The position numbers and the translations under genes were made by a program. 64,000 bases of DNA from Pseudomonadota bacterium. GTDB lineage: Bacteria > Pseudomonadota > Alphaproteobacteria > Rhodobacterales > Rhodobacteraceae. Each line of letters starts with the position of its first letter. The first letter of the stretch is position 1. This document shows, in pieces, positions 10,444 through 18,711 of the stretch. The notes below the pieces were generated by a model. That model had not been told where the DNA came from and ran no database searches. It was given only the letters and a program-made list of their open reading frames with translations. Location: assembly GCA_018240425.1 (NCBI GenBank), contig JAFEFU010000055.1, positions 62,001-126,000 on the forward strand, given 5' to 3'.

Positions 10444-11628
10444 ATGACACCGGCCGCCCGCATCCAGGCTGCAATCGAGATCCTGGACGGGGTGCTTGCC
10501 GGTCGCCCGGCCGAGCAGGCCCTGACCGGCTGGGCGCGGGCCGCGCGCTTTGCCGGTTCGGGCGACAGGGCGGCGGTGCGCGATCTGGTGTTCGATGGCT
10601 TGCGGCGGCGGCGCAGCCTGACGGCGCTGGCCGGTGCCGCCGAGCCGTCCGGGCGGGCGCTGATGCACGGAAGGGCCATATCGGAAGGCATTGATACCGA
10701 TCGCATTTTCTGTGACATGGCCCACGCGCCCGCGCCTCTGTCCGACAGCGAGCGGAATGCCGCAGCGCAGGCGCCCGACCTGGCGGCACAGCCCGAGGGC
10801 GTCCGCCTCGACTGGCCCGACTGGCTGCTCACGCCGATGCGGCTGGCGATGGGCGGGGGCGCGGCGGCGGCGATGGCCGCGCAGCGCGAGCGGGCCCCGG
10901 TGTTCCTGCGGGTCAACCTCCGGCGTGCCGATCCCGCGCGGGCGATCGGGGCGCTGGCCGCCGAGGGGATCGGGGCCGAGCCGTCCGGGCTGGCCGGCAC
11001 CGCGCTGGTGGTTGTAGAAAACGTCAGCAAGATCAAGATGTCGCGCGCCTATCTTGATGGCCTTGTCGAGCTTCAGGATGCCTCGTCGCAGGCGGCGGTC
11101 GGGCTGCTTCCTCTGGCGGACGGGGACCAGATCCTCGACTATTGCGCGGGCGGCGGCGGCAAGAGCCTGGCGATGGCGGCGCGGGCGCGCTGCGATGTCT
11201 TCGCCCATGACGCCGACCGGGCGCGGATGCGGGATCTGCCGGGGCGGGCGAAGCGGGCGGGCTGCCGGATCACGCAGCTGGACGGGGCGGAGCTGAAGGG
11301 GCGCGTCTTCGATCTTGTCCTTGCCGACGCGCCCTGTTCGGGATCCGGGACCTGGCGCCGGACGCCGGATGCCAAGTGGCGGCTGGATGCGGCGCGGCTG
11401 GCGGAACTCTGTGCCCTCCAGGCCGAGGTGCTGCGGGCCGCGGCGGCCCATGTCCGGGCCGGCGGGCATCTCGCCTACATGACCTGTTCGCTGCTTGCCT
11501 GCGAGAACGAGGACCAGTGCGCCGGGTTGGTGGCGGCGCTGCCGTCCTTCCGCCTCCGGCTTGAGCGGCGCTTTTCGCCGGCTGACGGCGGGGACGGCTT
11601 CTTTGTCGCGCTATTGACGCGAGAGTGA
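10444..11628 (+). CDS. RsmB/NOP-family RNA (cytosine-5)-methyltransferase
   Basis: A 394-residue SAM-dependent methyltransferase. The N-terminal part is an NusB-like helical domain (AAIEILDGVLAG). The catalytic half has motif I (ILDYCAGGGGKSLA), motif IV with the proline-cysteine pair (ADAPCSGSGTWRR) and motif VI with the second cysteine (YMTCSLL), the two-Cys arrangement of rRNA m5C enzymes. The target is probably 16S rRNA, but RsmB versus a tRNA-acting paralogue cannot be decided here. It lies between guaB and cckA. Confidence 0.9.
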   Translation: MTPAARIQAAIEILDGVLAGRPAEQALTGWARAARFAGSGDRAAVRDLVFDGLRRRRSLTALAGAAEPSGRALMHGRAISEGIDTDRIFCDMAHAPAPLSDSERNAAAQAPDLAAQPEGVRLDWPDWLLTPMRLAMGGGAAAAMAAQRERAPVFLRVNLRRADPARAIGALAAEGIGAEPSGLAGTALVVVENVSKIKMSRAYLDGLVELQDASSQAAVGLLPLADGDQILDYCAGGGGKSLAMAARARCDVFAHDADRARMRDLPGRAKRAGCRITQLDGAELKGRVFDLVLADAPCSGSGTWRRTPDAKWRLDAARLAELCALQAEVLRAAAAHVRAGGHLAYMTCSLLACENEDQCAGLVAALPSFRLRLERRFSPADGGDGFFVALLTRE

Positions 11629-11668
11629 CCACGATTTTACACAATCACAAGCTGTAGTCGGGCCGCGG

Positions 11669-11683
11669 TTAAGCGCCGCTTAG
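11669..11683 (+). promoter_or_regulatory. Near-consensus CtrA binding box upstream of cckA
   Basis: TTAA GCGCCGC TTAG fits the alphaproteobacterial CtrA motif TTAA-N7-TTAA in seven of eight fixed bases. It lies about 50 bp before the chosen start of cckA, whose product feeds phosphate to CtrA, so feedback control is plausible. The same bases form the inverted repeat TAAGCG-C-CGCTTA. Confidence 0.5.
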
Positions 11684-11732
11684 GCTTTTGCCGTCGCAAT
11701 GCGGGAAAGCGAATCTGTTCTGGGGGCCTGCC

Positions 11733-14042
11733 GTGGTGCTGTCCGTGATGACTTTCGAACCTCTCGGGCGCACCGCCGACCGGATTGCCCCCAGGGCGAT
11801 CTACCTTGCCGGGACGGCTGCGGCGCTGTGTCTGGCGGGCTGGGCCATTCCGTCGGTGCCGCCTCTGGTCGCCTATGCGGTGGCCGGGGCGATGGCCGCG
11901 GCGGCGGGGCTGATCGCGCTGATCGCCCGGCGGCCCTCGGGCGGGCGCGACGGGCTGGGCGCGCAACTGGCCGGATTCATCGACCATGACGCGGCGCCGA
12001 GCTTCACCACCGACGCCGAGGGCGCCATCCGCTTTCAGAACCGCGCCGCGGTCGAGCGTTTCGGCACCCGCGGCGGGCAAACCCTGACCCGCGTCCTGGG
12101 CGAGGTCTTCGCCAGCCCCGCCGCGATCCTGCACCGGTTGCAGACCCGGGCCGAGGCGACGGGCGTGGCGCACGAGGATCTGGTGACGCGCCGGGGCCAT
12201 GTCCGGCTTGCCGCCCACCACCTCGACCGCACCGGGATTCTCTGGCGGCTCGAGGAGATGGCAGAGCGGGCGGCGGGCGGGCGCGGGGCGGAATCGATCA
12301 GCCTGCCGATGCTGACCGTGTCCAAGTCGGGAACGATCCTCTTCATGAACGAGGCGCTCCGCCGCGTGATCGGCGAGCGGGTGCGCACCCTTGACCGGAT
12401 CTTCGTCGACCTGCCGGTCCGGCCCGGCGAGGAGCAGGACATCACCGCCGCGTCGGGGCGCCTGCGTGTGCTGGTGGCCGATGTCGAAAGCGCGGGCGGC
12501 CGGCGCGAGATCTTCCTTCTTCCCGCTTCGGGCCGTCCCGGTGCGCCGCCGCGCGATCCGACCGCCTTCGATCACCTGCCGGTCGCGCTCCTGCGGCTGA
12601 GCGCACGCGGAGAGCTGCGCCAGCTGAACCGCGCCGCCCGTGCCCTGATCGGCGAACCGGCCGAGGGCAGCGCGCTTGGCGCGATGTTCGAGGGTCTGGG
12701 CCGCCCGGTGCAGGACTGGCTGGCCGATGCCCTGGCCGGGCGGACGGAGAACCGCCCCGAAGTCCTGCGCCTGCGCTCCGAAGCCGAGGACCGCTATTTC
12801 CAGGTCATGCTGTCGCGCACGCTCGAGGACGGGCAGCCGGGGCTGATGGCGACGCTCACCGACGCGACGCGGATGAAGTCGCTCGAAGCCCAGTTCGTCC
12901 AGAGCCAGAAGATGCAGGCCATCGGCCAGCTCGCCGGCGGCGTCGCCCATGATTTCAACAACCTGCTGACCGCGATTTCGGGCCATTGCGACCTGCTGCT
13001 CCTGCGCCACGACAAGTCGGACGCCGACTATGCCGATCTCATCCAGGTCAGCCAGAACGCCAACCGCGCCGCCAGCCTTGTCGGCCAGCTCCTGGCCTTT
13101 TCGCGCAAGCAGACGCTGAAGCCCGCCACCCTCGACCTGCGCGACACCCTGTCGGACCTGACGCACCTGCTGAACCGCCTGGTGGGCGAGCGGACGGAAC
13201 TGAGCCTTGCCCATGATCCGGCGCTGCGCCCGATCCGCGCCGACAAGCGCCAGCTCGAACAGGTGATCATGAACCTGGTCGTCAATGCCCGCGACGCGAT
13301 GCCGGGCGGCGGTCACATCCAGATATCGACCGAGAACGCCCACCTTGGCTCTGACCTCAGGCGCGACCGCGCGACGGTTCCGGCCGGCGACTATGTGGTG
13401 GTGCGGGTGGCCGACCAGGGCGAGGGGATCGGGCCCGAGCGGATCGACAAGATCTTCGAGCCCTTCTACACCACCAAGCGGCCGGGCGAGGGAACCGGGC
13501 TGGGCCTGTCGATGGCCTACGGCATCGTCAAGCAGACCGGCGGCTTCATCTTCTGCGACTCGGTCCCCGGCCAGGGCACGACCTTCTCGCTCTTCTTCCC
13601 CGCCCACGAGGCCGCCGGGGAAGAGGCCGCCGAGCCGGCCCCGGACGCCCCGCAGCCGCGGCGCGCAGCGCGGATCGGCGAGGGCGTCGTGCTTCTGGTC
13701 GAGGACGAGGCGCCGGTCCGCGCCTTTGCCAGCCGGGCGCTGAAGATGCGCGGCTTCACCGTGATCGAGGCCGAGAACGCCGAGGAGGCGCTGCGCCTTC
13801 TGGCCGACCGGGCGCTGGCCGTCGATGTCTTCGTCACCGATGTGATCATGCCCGGCATGGATGGGCCGACCTGGGTGCGCGAGGCCCTGAAAGAGCGTCC
13901 CGACACCCGGGTGGTCTTCGTCTCGGGCTATTCCGAGGAAAGCCTGTCGGAGGACCGCGACCGGATCCCGAATTCGGTGTTCCTGCCCAAGCCCTTCTCG
14001 CTCGGCGAACTGACCGCGACGGTGCAGAACCAGCTGCACTGA
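11733..14042 (+). CDS. cckA: Hybrid sensor histidine kinase CckA
   Basis: About 769 residues. Two N-terminal membrane helices (AIYLAGTAAALCLAGWAI; VAYAVAGAMAAAAGLIALIA) are followed by two PAS-like regions, a HisKA domain with phospho-acceptor His406 (GGVAHDFNNLL), an HATPase domain (N box NLVVNARDAMPGG; GEGTGLGLSMAYG) and a C-terminal receiver with Asp703 (VTDVIMPGMDG). The HDFNN H-box and domain order are those of CckA, which acts via ChpT on CtrA. GTG at 11733 is preferred because GGGGG lies 6 nt upstream; ATG 11748 is the alternative. Transcription may respond to the CtrA box at 11669-11683. Confidence 0.92.
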   Translation: MVLSVMTFEPLGRTADRIAPRAIYLAGTAAALCLAGWAIPSVPPLVAYAVAGAMAAAAGLIALIARRPSGGRDGLGAQLAGFIDHDAAPSFTTDAEGAIRFQNRAAVERFGTRGGQTLTRVLGEVFASPAAILHRLQTRAEATGVAHEDLVTRRGHVRLAAHHLDRTGILWRLEEMAERAAGGRGAESISLPMLTVSKSGTILFMNEALRRVIGERVRTLDRIFVDLPVRPGEEQDITAASGRLRVLVADVESAGGRREIFLLPASGRPGAPPRDPTAFDHLPVALLRLSARGELRQLNRAARALIGEPAEGSALGAMFEGLGRPVQDWLADALAGRTENRPEVLRLRSEAEDRYFQVMLSRTLEDGQPGLMATLTDATRMKSLEAQFVQSQKMQAIGQLAGGVAHDFNNLLTAISGHCDLLLLRHDKSDADYADLIQVSQNANRAASLVGQLLAFSRKQTLKPATLDLRDTLSDLTHLLNRLVGERTELSLAHDPALRPIRADKRQLEQVIMNLVVNARDAMPGGGHIQISTENAHLGSDLRRDRATVPAGDYVVVRVADQGEGIGPERIDKIFEPFYTTKRPGEGTGLGLSMAYGIVKQTGGFIFCDSVPGQGTTFSLFFPAHEAAGEEAAEPAPDAPQPRRAARIGEGVVLLVEDEAPVRAFASRALKMRGFTVIEAENAEEALRLLADRALAVDVFVTDVIMPGMDGPTWVREALKERPDTRVVFVSGYSEESLSEDRDRIPNSVFLPKPFSLGELTATVQNQLH

Positions 14043-14140
14043 TCTGGCGGAGATCCGGCTGCGGTCCGGCTGCGGCGCCGGAGCGCGCCGCGAGAGTGCC
14101 GCGCCCGCGGCGGCGCACCGGTCCCGGCCGGCCGGACCGC

Positions 14141-14216
14141 CCGGAGCCTGTCCGACAAAAGCGGACTCCGGTTCTGTCGAAAGACCGGCGGCCACCAGAA
14201 AGCCGGAGCCTGTCCG
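14141..14216. repeat. 14-bp direct repeat downstream of cckA
   Basis: CCGGAGCCTGTCCG occurs exactly at 14141-14154 and again at 14203-14216, in the 198-bp gap between cckA and the convergent sulfotransferase-like gene. The gap shows no convincing T-tailed terminator and no coding signal. Confidence 0.6.
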
Positions 14217-14240
14217 GCGCCTCTGTCCGCGTCGGACCGC

Positions 14241-14837
14241 CTATCCGGCGAGACGGGCGTAAAGCGCGAGGTCGGGGGCCAGCCGCTCGGCCAGGCGGGC
14301 GCGGGTCGCGGGGGCCAGGTGCAGATCCGCCGCCGGCGAGGTATTGAGGCGCGGCAGGACCACGCGGCAGTCCAGCCGGTCCTCGAGGAAGGCCACGAGG
14401 TCGCCGATCGCCTCGTAGCGGAACAGCCGGTCCACCATCGGCCGCCCCTCGCCGCCGCAAAGGAAGCGCGCCTGCGAGCCGACGGCCATGTTCGCGGCGG
14501 GCGGGTCGGACAGATAGCCGGCCACCGCCTCCTCGAAGCTCAGCCCGCGGGTCGAGCGCTCTCGCTCGGCGATGTCGTCGCGCTGGCGGAACCGGTACCA
14601 GCTGCCCAGCCAGTCCACCGGCTCGCGCATCATCGCCAGCGTGGTGAAGCCTTCGCCCGCGGCGGCCTCGAGCAGGGGGGCGAGATGGCGCTGATAGCGC
14701 GCGGCGGGCAGGTGCTTCAGTTCCGGCGGGCGGCGGATCGCGACATGGGCCAGCGATTCGAGCGCGGCCTCGATCGAGGTCGTGCCGGTCTTGGGCGTCG
14801 AGAGGAGGACGAGGCGCTCCTTCCAGAAGATCAGCAT
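14241..14837 (-). CDS. Sulfotransferase-family-like protein
   Basis: About 198 residues. The N-terminal LLSTPKTGTTSIE segment is the 5'-phosphosulfate-binding loop (PKTGTT) of PAPS-dependent sulfotransferases, and a helix with an Arg (MMREPVDWLGSWYRFR) matches the 3'-phosphate-binding RxPxxxxxS region. The protein is shorter than classic sulfotransferases (250-300), and the acceptor is unknown. ATG 14837 gives the expected start right before the first strand. A GTG at 14891 would add a proline/lysine/arginine tail encoded by a tandem repeat. Confidence 0.75.
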   Translation of the reverse strand: MLIFWKERLVLLSTPKTGTTSIEAALESLAHVAIRRPPELKHLPAARYQRHLAPLLEAAAGEGFTTLAMMREPVDWLGSWYRFRQRDDIAERERSTRGLSFEEAVAGYLSDPPAANMAVGSQARFLCGGEGRPMVDRLFRYEAIGDLVAFLEDRLDCRVVLPRLNTSPAADLHLAPATRARLAERLAPDLALYARLAG

Positions 14838-14880
14838 GGGGCGGGCTTTCGGGGGGCGGGCTTTCGGGGCGCGGGGTTTC
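14838..14880. repeat. Three imperfect 13-15-bp tandem units
   Basis: Units of the form GGGGCGGGCTTTC occur three times in a row (14838-14850, 14851-14865, 14866-14880) just upstream of the sulfotransferase-like ATG. Read on the minus strand in frame they would encode repeating Lys-Ala-Arg-Pro residues, so they could be either a short leader region or a coding extension. Confidence 0.6.
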
Positions 14881-14997
14881 GGAAGGGCCACGGGATGGTG
14901 CGGCGGAAGGGGCAGGGTGCGGCCTTCCTAGCCGCCGGGCGGGGCGGAGGGCAAGGCGGGGCCGGGGGAAATGCGGGCCGATCCGCGGCGGCGCGTT

Positions 14998-15020
14998 GTG
15001 GTAAACGGGTTGTTAACCAC
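14998..15020. promoter_or_regulatory. Imperfect inverted repeat upstream of recA
   Basis: GTGGTAAAC (14998-15006) and GTTAACCAC (15012-15020) pair at eight of nine positions across a 5-bp spacer, about 30 bp before the predicted recA -35 box. It may be a second protein-binding site; its binder is unknown. Confidence 0.4.
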
Positions 15021-15050
15021 TCGCGCGCAGGATCGGCCCGGAGAATTCGG

Positions 15051-15079
15051 TTGAATTGTTCCCTTTTTGATCTCATAAC
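15051..15079 (+). promoter_or_regulatory. Predicted recA promoter
   Basis: -35 TTGAAT (15051-15056), 17-bp spacer, -10 CATAAC (15074-15079), each 4/6 to consensus. The expected transcription start near 15086 falls inside the SOS box at 15084-15098. Confidence 0.6.
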
Positions 15080-15083
15080 TCGG

Positions 15084-15098
15084 GAACAAGTCAAGAAC
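15084..15098 (+). promoter_or_regulatory. LexA (SOS) box of recA
   Basis: GAAC-AAGTCAA-GAAC is a perfect fit to the alphaproteobacterial SOS motif GAAC-N7-GAAC. It overlaps the predicted transcription start of recA, the position expected for LexA repression. Confidence 0.85.
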
Positions 15099-15148
15099 AT
15101 GAACGGCAATTGCCGCCCCGCGAGGGGTATGAAATAAGGAGCGGGACA

Positions 15149-16225
15149 ATGGCAGTAGCGAACCTTTTCGACATGAACGACAAGAAGAACAGCGACCGGC
15201 AGAAGGCGCTCGACAGCGCGCTGGCCCAGATCGAGCGGCAGTTCGGCAAGGGCTCGATCATGAAGCTCGGGGCGGGCAGCCCGGCGATGGAGATCGAGGC
15301 GACCTCGACCGGATCGCTCGGCCTTGACATCGCGCTCGGGATCGGCGGCCTGCCGAAGGGGCGCATCGTCGAGATCTACGGGCCGGAATCCTCGGGCAAG
15401 ACCACGCTCACGCTGCATGTCGTGGCCGAGGAGCAGAAGAAGGGCGGGGTCTGCGCCTTTGTCGATGCCGAACATGCGCTCGATCCGCAATATGCCAAGA
15501 AACTGGGCGTCAACCTTGACGAGCTTCTGATCAGCCAGCCCGACACCGGCGAGCAGGCGCTGGAGATCGTCGACACGCTGGTGCGCTCGGGCGCGGTCAG
15601 CCTGGTCGTCGTCGACTCGGTCGCGGCGCTGACCCCCAAGGCCGAGCTCGAGGGCGACATGGGCGATGCCACGGTCGGCGCGCAGGCCCGGCTGATGAGC
15701 CAGGCGATGAGGAAGCTGACCGGCTCGATCAGCCGCTCGAACTGCATGGTGATCTTCATCAACCAGATCCGCATGAAGATCGGCGTCATGTTCGGCAACC
15801 CGGAAACGACGACCGGCGGCAACGCGCTGAAATTCTATGCCTCGGTGCGCCTCGACATCCGCCGGATCGGCGCGATCAAGGACCGCGAGGAGGTGGTGGG
15901 CAACACGACGCGGGTGAAGGTGGTCAAGAACAAGGTGGCGCCGCCCTTCAAGCAGGTCGAGTTCGACATCATGTATGGCGAAGGCATCTCCAAGACCGGC
16001 GAGCTGATCGACCTTGGCGTCAAGGCCGGCGTCGTCGAGAAGTCGGGGGCCTGGTACTCCTACGGCGACGAGCGCATCGGCCAGGGGCGCGAGAACGCCA
16101 AGCAGTTCCTGCGCGACAATCCCGACGTGGCCCTGGCGATCGAGGACAAGATCCGCGCCAGCCACGGCCTCGACTTCGGCGCCTCGCCCGACGAGGGCGG
16201 CAACGACGACCTGATGGAGGCCTGA
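15149..16225 (+). CDS. recA: Recombinase RecA
   Basis: A 358-residue RecA that forms ATP-dependent filaments on single-stranded DNA, drives strand exchange and triggers LexA cleavage. Visible are the Walker A loop GPESSGKTT (residues 78-86), the Walker B strand [10 protein letters not shown], the [11 protein letters not shown]2/MAW region and the acidic C-terminal tail ([11 protein letters not shown]). ATG 15149 is set by AAGGAG 6-7 nt upstream and by the usual N terminus. Regulated by the SOS box at 15084-15098; ends before the hairpin at 16272. Confidence 0.98.
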   Translation: MAVANLFDMNDKKNSDRQKALDSALAQIERQFGKGSIMKLGAGSPAMEIEATSTGSLGLDIALGIGGLPKGRIVEIYGPESSGKTTLTLHVVAEEQKKGGVCAFVDAEHALDPQYAKKLGVNLDELLISQPDTGEQALEIVDTLVRSGAVSLVVVDSVAALTPKAELEGDMGDATVGAQARLMSQAMRKLTGSISRSNCMVIFINQIRMKIGVMFGNPETTTGGNALKFYASVRLDIRRIGAIKDREEVVGNTTRVKVVKNKVAPPFKQVEFDIMYGEGISKTGELIDLGVKAGVVEKSGAWYSYGDERIGQGRENAKQFLRDNPDVALAIEDKIRASHGLDFGASPDEGGNDDLMEA

Positions 16226-16271
16226 GGGCGGGGCCCGGGCCGGGCGGGCCTCCCGCCGGGCCAGGCGGGAA

Positions 16272-16295
16272 GGCCGGGCGGTGCCCGGCCTTTTT
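16272..16295 (+). terminator. Rho-independent terminator of recA
   Basis: An 8-bp perfect stem GGCCGGGC/GCCCGGCC (16272-16279 with 16283-16290), 3-nt loop and a run of five T. It stands 47 bp after the recA stop codon. Confidence 0.9.
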
Positions 16296-16426
16296 CATGC
16301 GCTTTCCCGGCTGCCGCCCGCCCCGGCGCCTTGTCTTGCATGTGGAGCGCGGGCGCGGCCCGGTCGCTTTGGGCAACCGGGCAGAGCAAGCGTTGCGTCG
16401 GATCAGGGTCAAACCGATCTGGGCGG

Positions 16427-17191
16427 TCAGCCGCGCGCGTCGGCCAGCACCTGTTGCATGACCTCGACCGGCACATAGCCGCGCAGCATGTGCCCGCCGA
16501 GGACGAAGGTCGGCGTCCCCTGGATTTGCAGCGCCTCGGCCAGGCGGTGGTTGTCCTCGATCACGCGGGTCACGTCGTCGCCGTTCATCGCGGCGAGGAT
16601 CGGGGCGGCGTCGATGCCGAGCTCCTGGGCGAAGGCCGCCAGCGTCTCGGGCGTCACCTCGCCGCGGAAGCTTTCGTAGAAGCCGGCGTTGATCTTGCCA
16701 TAGGCCTCGGGCCCCGCGACCTTGAGCGCGGCGATGGCAAAGCGCGAGGCGACCACCGAATCCTCGCCCAGGATCGGAAATTCCTTGACGATATAGCGGA
16801 TGTTGCCGTCGGATTTCACCAGCCCGGCCACGCCCTCGTGCGCCTTGCGGCAGTAGCCGCAGCGGTAGTCGAGGAACTCGACCAGGGTGATGTTGCCCTC
16901 GGGGTTGCCGCCGACATAGCTGTAGCCGTCCGAGAAGATCGCCGCCGCGTTCTGCTCGATCAGGGTCTTGTCGTCGCTGGCCTGCTGGGCGGCCTGCTTG
17001 TCCTGAAGCGCCTTGGAGACATCGATCATGACCTCGGGGTTGGCCATGAGATAGTCGCGGACCGCGGCGTCGAAGGCGGCGCGCTCGTCCTCGGTCATGT
17101 TCTTGATGTCGAAGGCCTGCGCGGCGGCGGGCGCCAGCGCGAGAGCGGCGGCGAGGGCGATGGCTGGGGCGATGGCGGAAGCAAGGCGCAT
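16427..17191 (-). CDS. DsbA-family periplasmic thiol oxidoreductase
   Basis: A 254-residue exported protein. The signal peptide (MRLASAIAPAIALAAALALAPAAAQA) is followed by an N-terminal helical region (MTEDERAAFDAAVRDYLMANP) and a thioredoxin/DsbA fold with the redox motif CGYC and the cis-Pro loop QIQGTPTFVLGG. This is the Com1/BdbD/ScsC-like type of DsbA, which oxidises or isomerises disulfides in the periplasm; the N-terminal region can serve in oligomerisation in some relatives. ATG 17191 was chosen for the signal peptide. Divergent from the amidase gene. Confidence 0.9.
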   Translation of the reverse strand: MRLASAIAPAIALAAALALAPAAAQAFDIKNMTEDERAAFDAAVRDYLMANPEVMIDVSKALQDKQAAQQASDDKTLIEQNAAAIFSDGYSYVGGNPEGNITLVEFLDYRCGYCRKAHEGVAGLVKSDGNIRYIVKEFPILGEDSVVASRFAIAALKVAGPEAYGKINAGFYESFRGEVTPETLAAFAQELGIDAAPILAAMNGDDVTRVIEDNHRLAEALQIQGTPTFVLGGHMLRGYVPVEVMQQVLADARG

Positions 17192-17200
17192 GGGCGGACT

Positions 17201-17246
17201 TTCTGTGCAGGTGCGGGCGAAGCGCCCGGCCCCCCTTCGCACAGAA
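17201..17246. promoter_or_regulatory. 8-bp inverted repeat between dsbA-like and amidase genes
   Basis: TTCTGTGC (17201-17208) and GCACAGAA (17239-17246) are perfect complements 30 bp apart in the divergent promoter region, just upstream of the dsbA-like start. Possible paired operator sites or a hairpin in the dsbA leader. Confidence 0.35.
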
Positions 17247-17295
17247 TCGTGCGTGGCGGAAGGCCGGTCGGGCGGCCCCGCCATCGACCCGGCCA

Positions 17296-17323
17296 TTGAC
17301 CTTGCCACGGCGGGCGATATTGA
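17296..17323 (+). promoter_or_regulatory. Possible promoter of the amidase gene
   Basis: -35 TTGACC (17296-17301), 16-bp spacer, -10 TATTGA (17318-17323), about 45 bp before the proposed GTG start. The -10 match is weak. Confidence 0.35.
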
Positions 17324-17369
17324 ACTGTGCGGGCAGGCCCGGCAGCGGGCGACAGGATGGGGCAGGCGG

Positions 17370-18623
17370 GTGAAGGGATCAAGGGCAGGTCGGGCGGGTC
17401 GCCTTTTTGTGATGATCCTCGCCCTTCTGTGCGGGCTGCGCATCGCGGGTGCGGCGGCCGAGGATCTGAACGCGCTGGCCGTCCTCGATCCGAACGCGAG
17501 CTTCCTGCGCGACCAGGGGCAGGGGCTGGCGGTGCGTCTCGCGATCAGCCAGCCGGTGCCCTACCGCGTCAGCTTCCTTGCCGATCCGCCGCGCCTTGTG
17601 GTGGACTTCCGCGAGGTCGATTTCGGCGCGGCGCCCCCGGCGGCGGCCGACCGCTCGGACCGGGTGACGGGCCTGGCCTGGGGACCGTTCATTGCCGGCT
17701 GGTCGCGGATGGTGGCACTTCTCGACCGGCCGATGCGCCTGGCCAGTGCCGAGGAGGTGGCGGGCGCGGGCGGCAAGGCGGTGATCCGGCTGGCGCTTCA
17801 GCCGACGACGCCTGCGGACCTGGCGGCGACAGCGGCGCGCGATGCGGCAGCGGCCGGCGACTGGGCGCTGCCCAGGCCCGCGGTGACGGCGGCGCCGGTG
17901 ATGCATCGCCAGACCGGGGACGCGCCCCTCAGGGTGACGCTCGATCCCGGCCACGGCGGGCTCGACCCCGGCGCCGAAAGCGGCAAGCAGAGCGAGGCGG
18001 CGACCGTCCTCGGCTTCGCGCTGGAACTGGCCGAGGTGCTGAGGCGGGCGGGGATGGTGGTCGACCTGACGCGCGAAAGCGACGTGTTCGTGCCGCTCGA
18101 GACCCGGATTTCGGTCGCCCGGGCGGCGAAGTCGGACGTGTTCCTGTCGCTTCATGCCGATGCACTGGCCGAGGGCGAGGCGACGGGGGCCACGATCTAC
18201 AAGCTGGCGCGCAAGGCCTCGGACAATGCCTCCGAGCAGCTGGCCGAGCGCCACGACCGGGCCGACATCCTGGCCGGCGTCGACCTGACCGGCAACGACG
18301 ACGAGGTGGCCTCGGTCCTCATGGACCTGGCGCGGACCGAGACCCAGCCCCGCGCCGACCGCCTGGCCGAGGCGCTGCGCTCGGCGATCCAGTCGGCGGG
18401 GGTGAAGATGCACCGCCATCCGGTGCAGGAGGCGGCCTTCTCGGTGCTGAAATCCGCCGACATCCCCTCGCTCCTGATCGAGGTGGGCTTTCTCTCGTCG
18501 GCGGACGACCGGGCGCGGCTGGCCGATCCGGTGTGGCGTGCGGGGCTGGAGGAGGCGATTCTCGCCGGGCTTCAGGCCTGGGCCATCCCCGACGCCGCCG
18601 AGGCGCGGCTTCTGCGCCAGTAG
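17370..18623 (+). CDS. N-acetylmuramoyl-L-alanine amidase, AmiC type
   Basis: About 417 residues, exported. A basic N region and hydrophobic core (LFVMILALLCGLRIAGAAA) form the signal peptide, then an AMIN domain (about 25-140) and a C-terminal Amidase_3 zinc domain (about 190-405). Zinc ligands and catalytic residues are visible in LDPGHGGLDPGA, the SE of GKQSEA, LSLHADA and the Glu of LIEVGFLSS. It cuts the stem peptide from muramic acid during septum splitting. GTG 17370 was chosen to keep a positively charged signal peptide; ATG 17412 is possible. PBP1A follows, so this is a wall-remodelling pair. Confidence 0.9.
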   Translation: MKGSRAGRAGRLFVMILALLCGLRIAGAAAEDLNALAVLDPNASFLRDQGQGLAVRLAISQPVPYRVSFLADPPRLVVDFREVDFGAAPPAAADRSDRVTGLAWGPFIAGWSRMVALLDRPMRLASAEEVAGAGGKAVIRLALQPTTPADLAATAARDAAAAGDWALPRPAVTAAPVMHRQTGDAPLRVTLDPGHGGLDPGAESGKQSEAATVLGFALELAEVLRRAGMVVDLTRESDVFVPLETRISVARAAKSDVFLSLHADALAEGEATGATIYKLARKASDNASEQLAERHDRADILAGVDLTGNDDEVASVLMDLARTETQPRADRLAEALRSAIQSAGVKMHRHPVQEAAFSVLKSADIPSLLIEVGFLSSADDRARLADPVWRAGLEEAILAGLQAWAIPDAAEARLLRQ

Positions 18624-18652
18624 GCGGTGTTCTGCCGCCCGTCGGTCCGGCT

Positions 18653-18681
18653 TTGACCCCCGCCGCCGCCGGGAGTATAGA
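18653..18681 (+). promoter_or_regulatory. Predicted promoter of the PBP1A gene
   Basis: -35 TTGACC (18653-18658), 17-bp spacer, -10 TATAGA (18676-18681): 5/6 and 4/6 matches at ideal spacing, 30 bp before the TTG start. Confidence 0.7.
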
Positions 18682-18711
18682 GGCCGCTGCAACTGCCGAG
18701 GAAATGATCGC

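Noticed and set aside
11637..14195. Long minus-strand ORF opposite cckA
   Set aside because: No domain is recognisable, composition is skewed to Gly/Arg/Gln, and the plus strand carries all kinase motifs in order.
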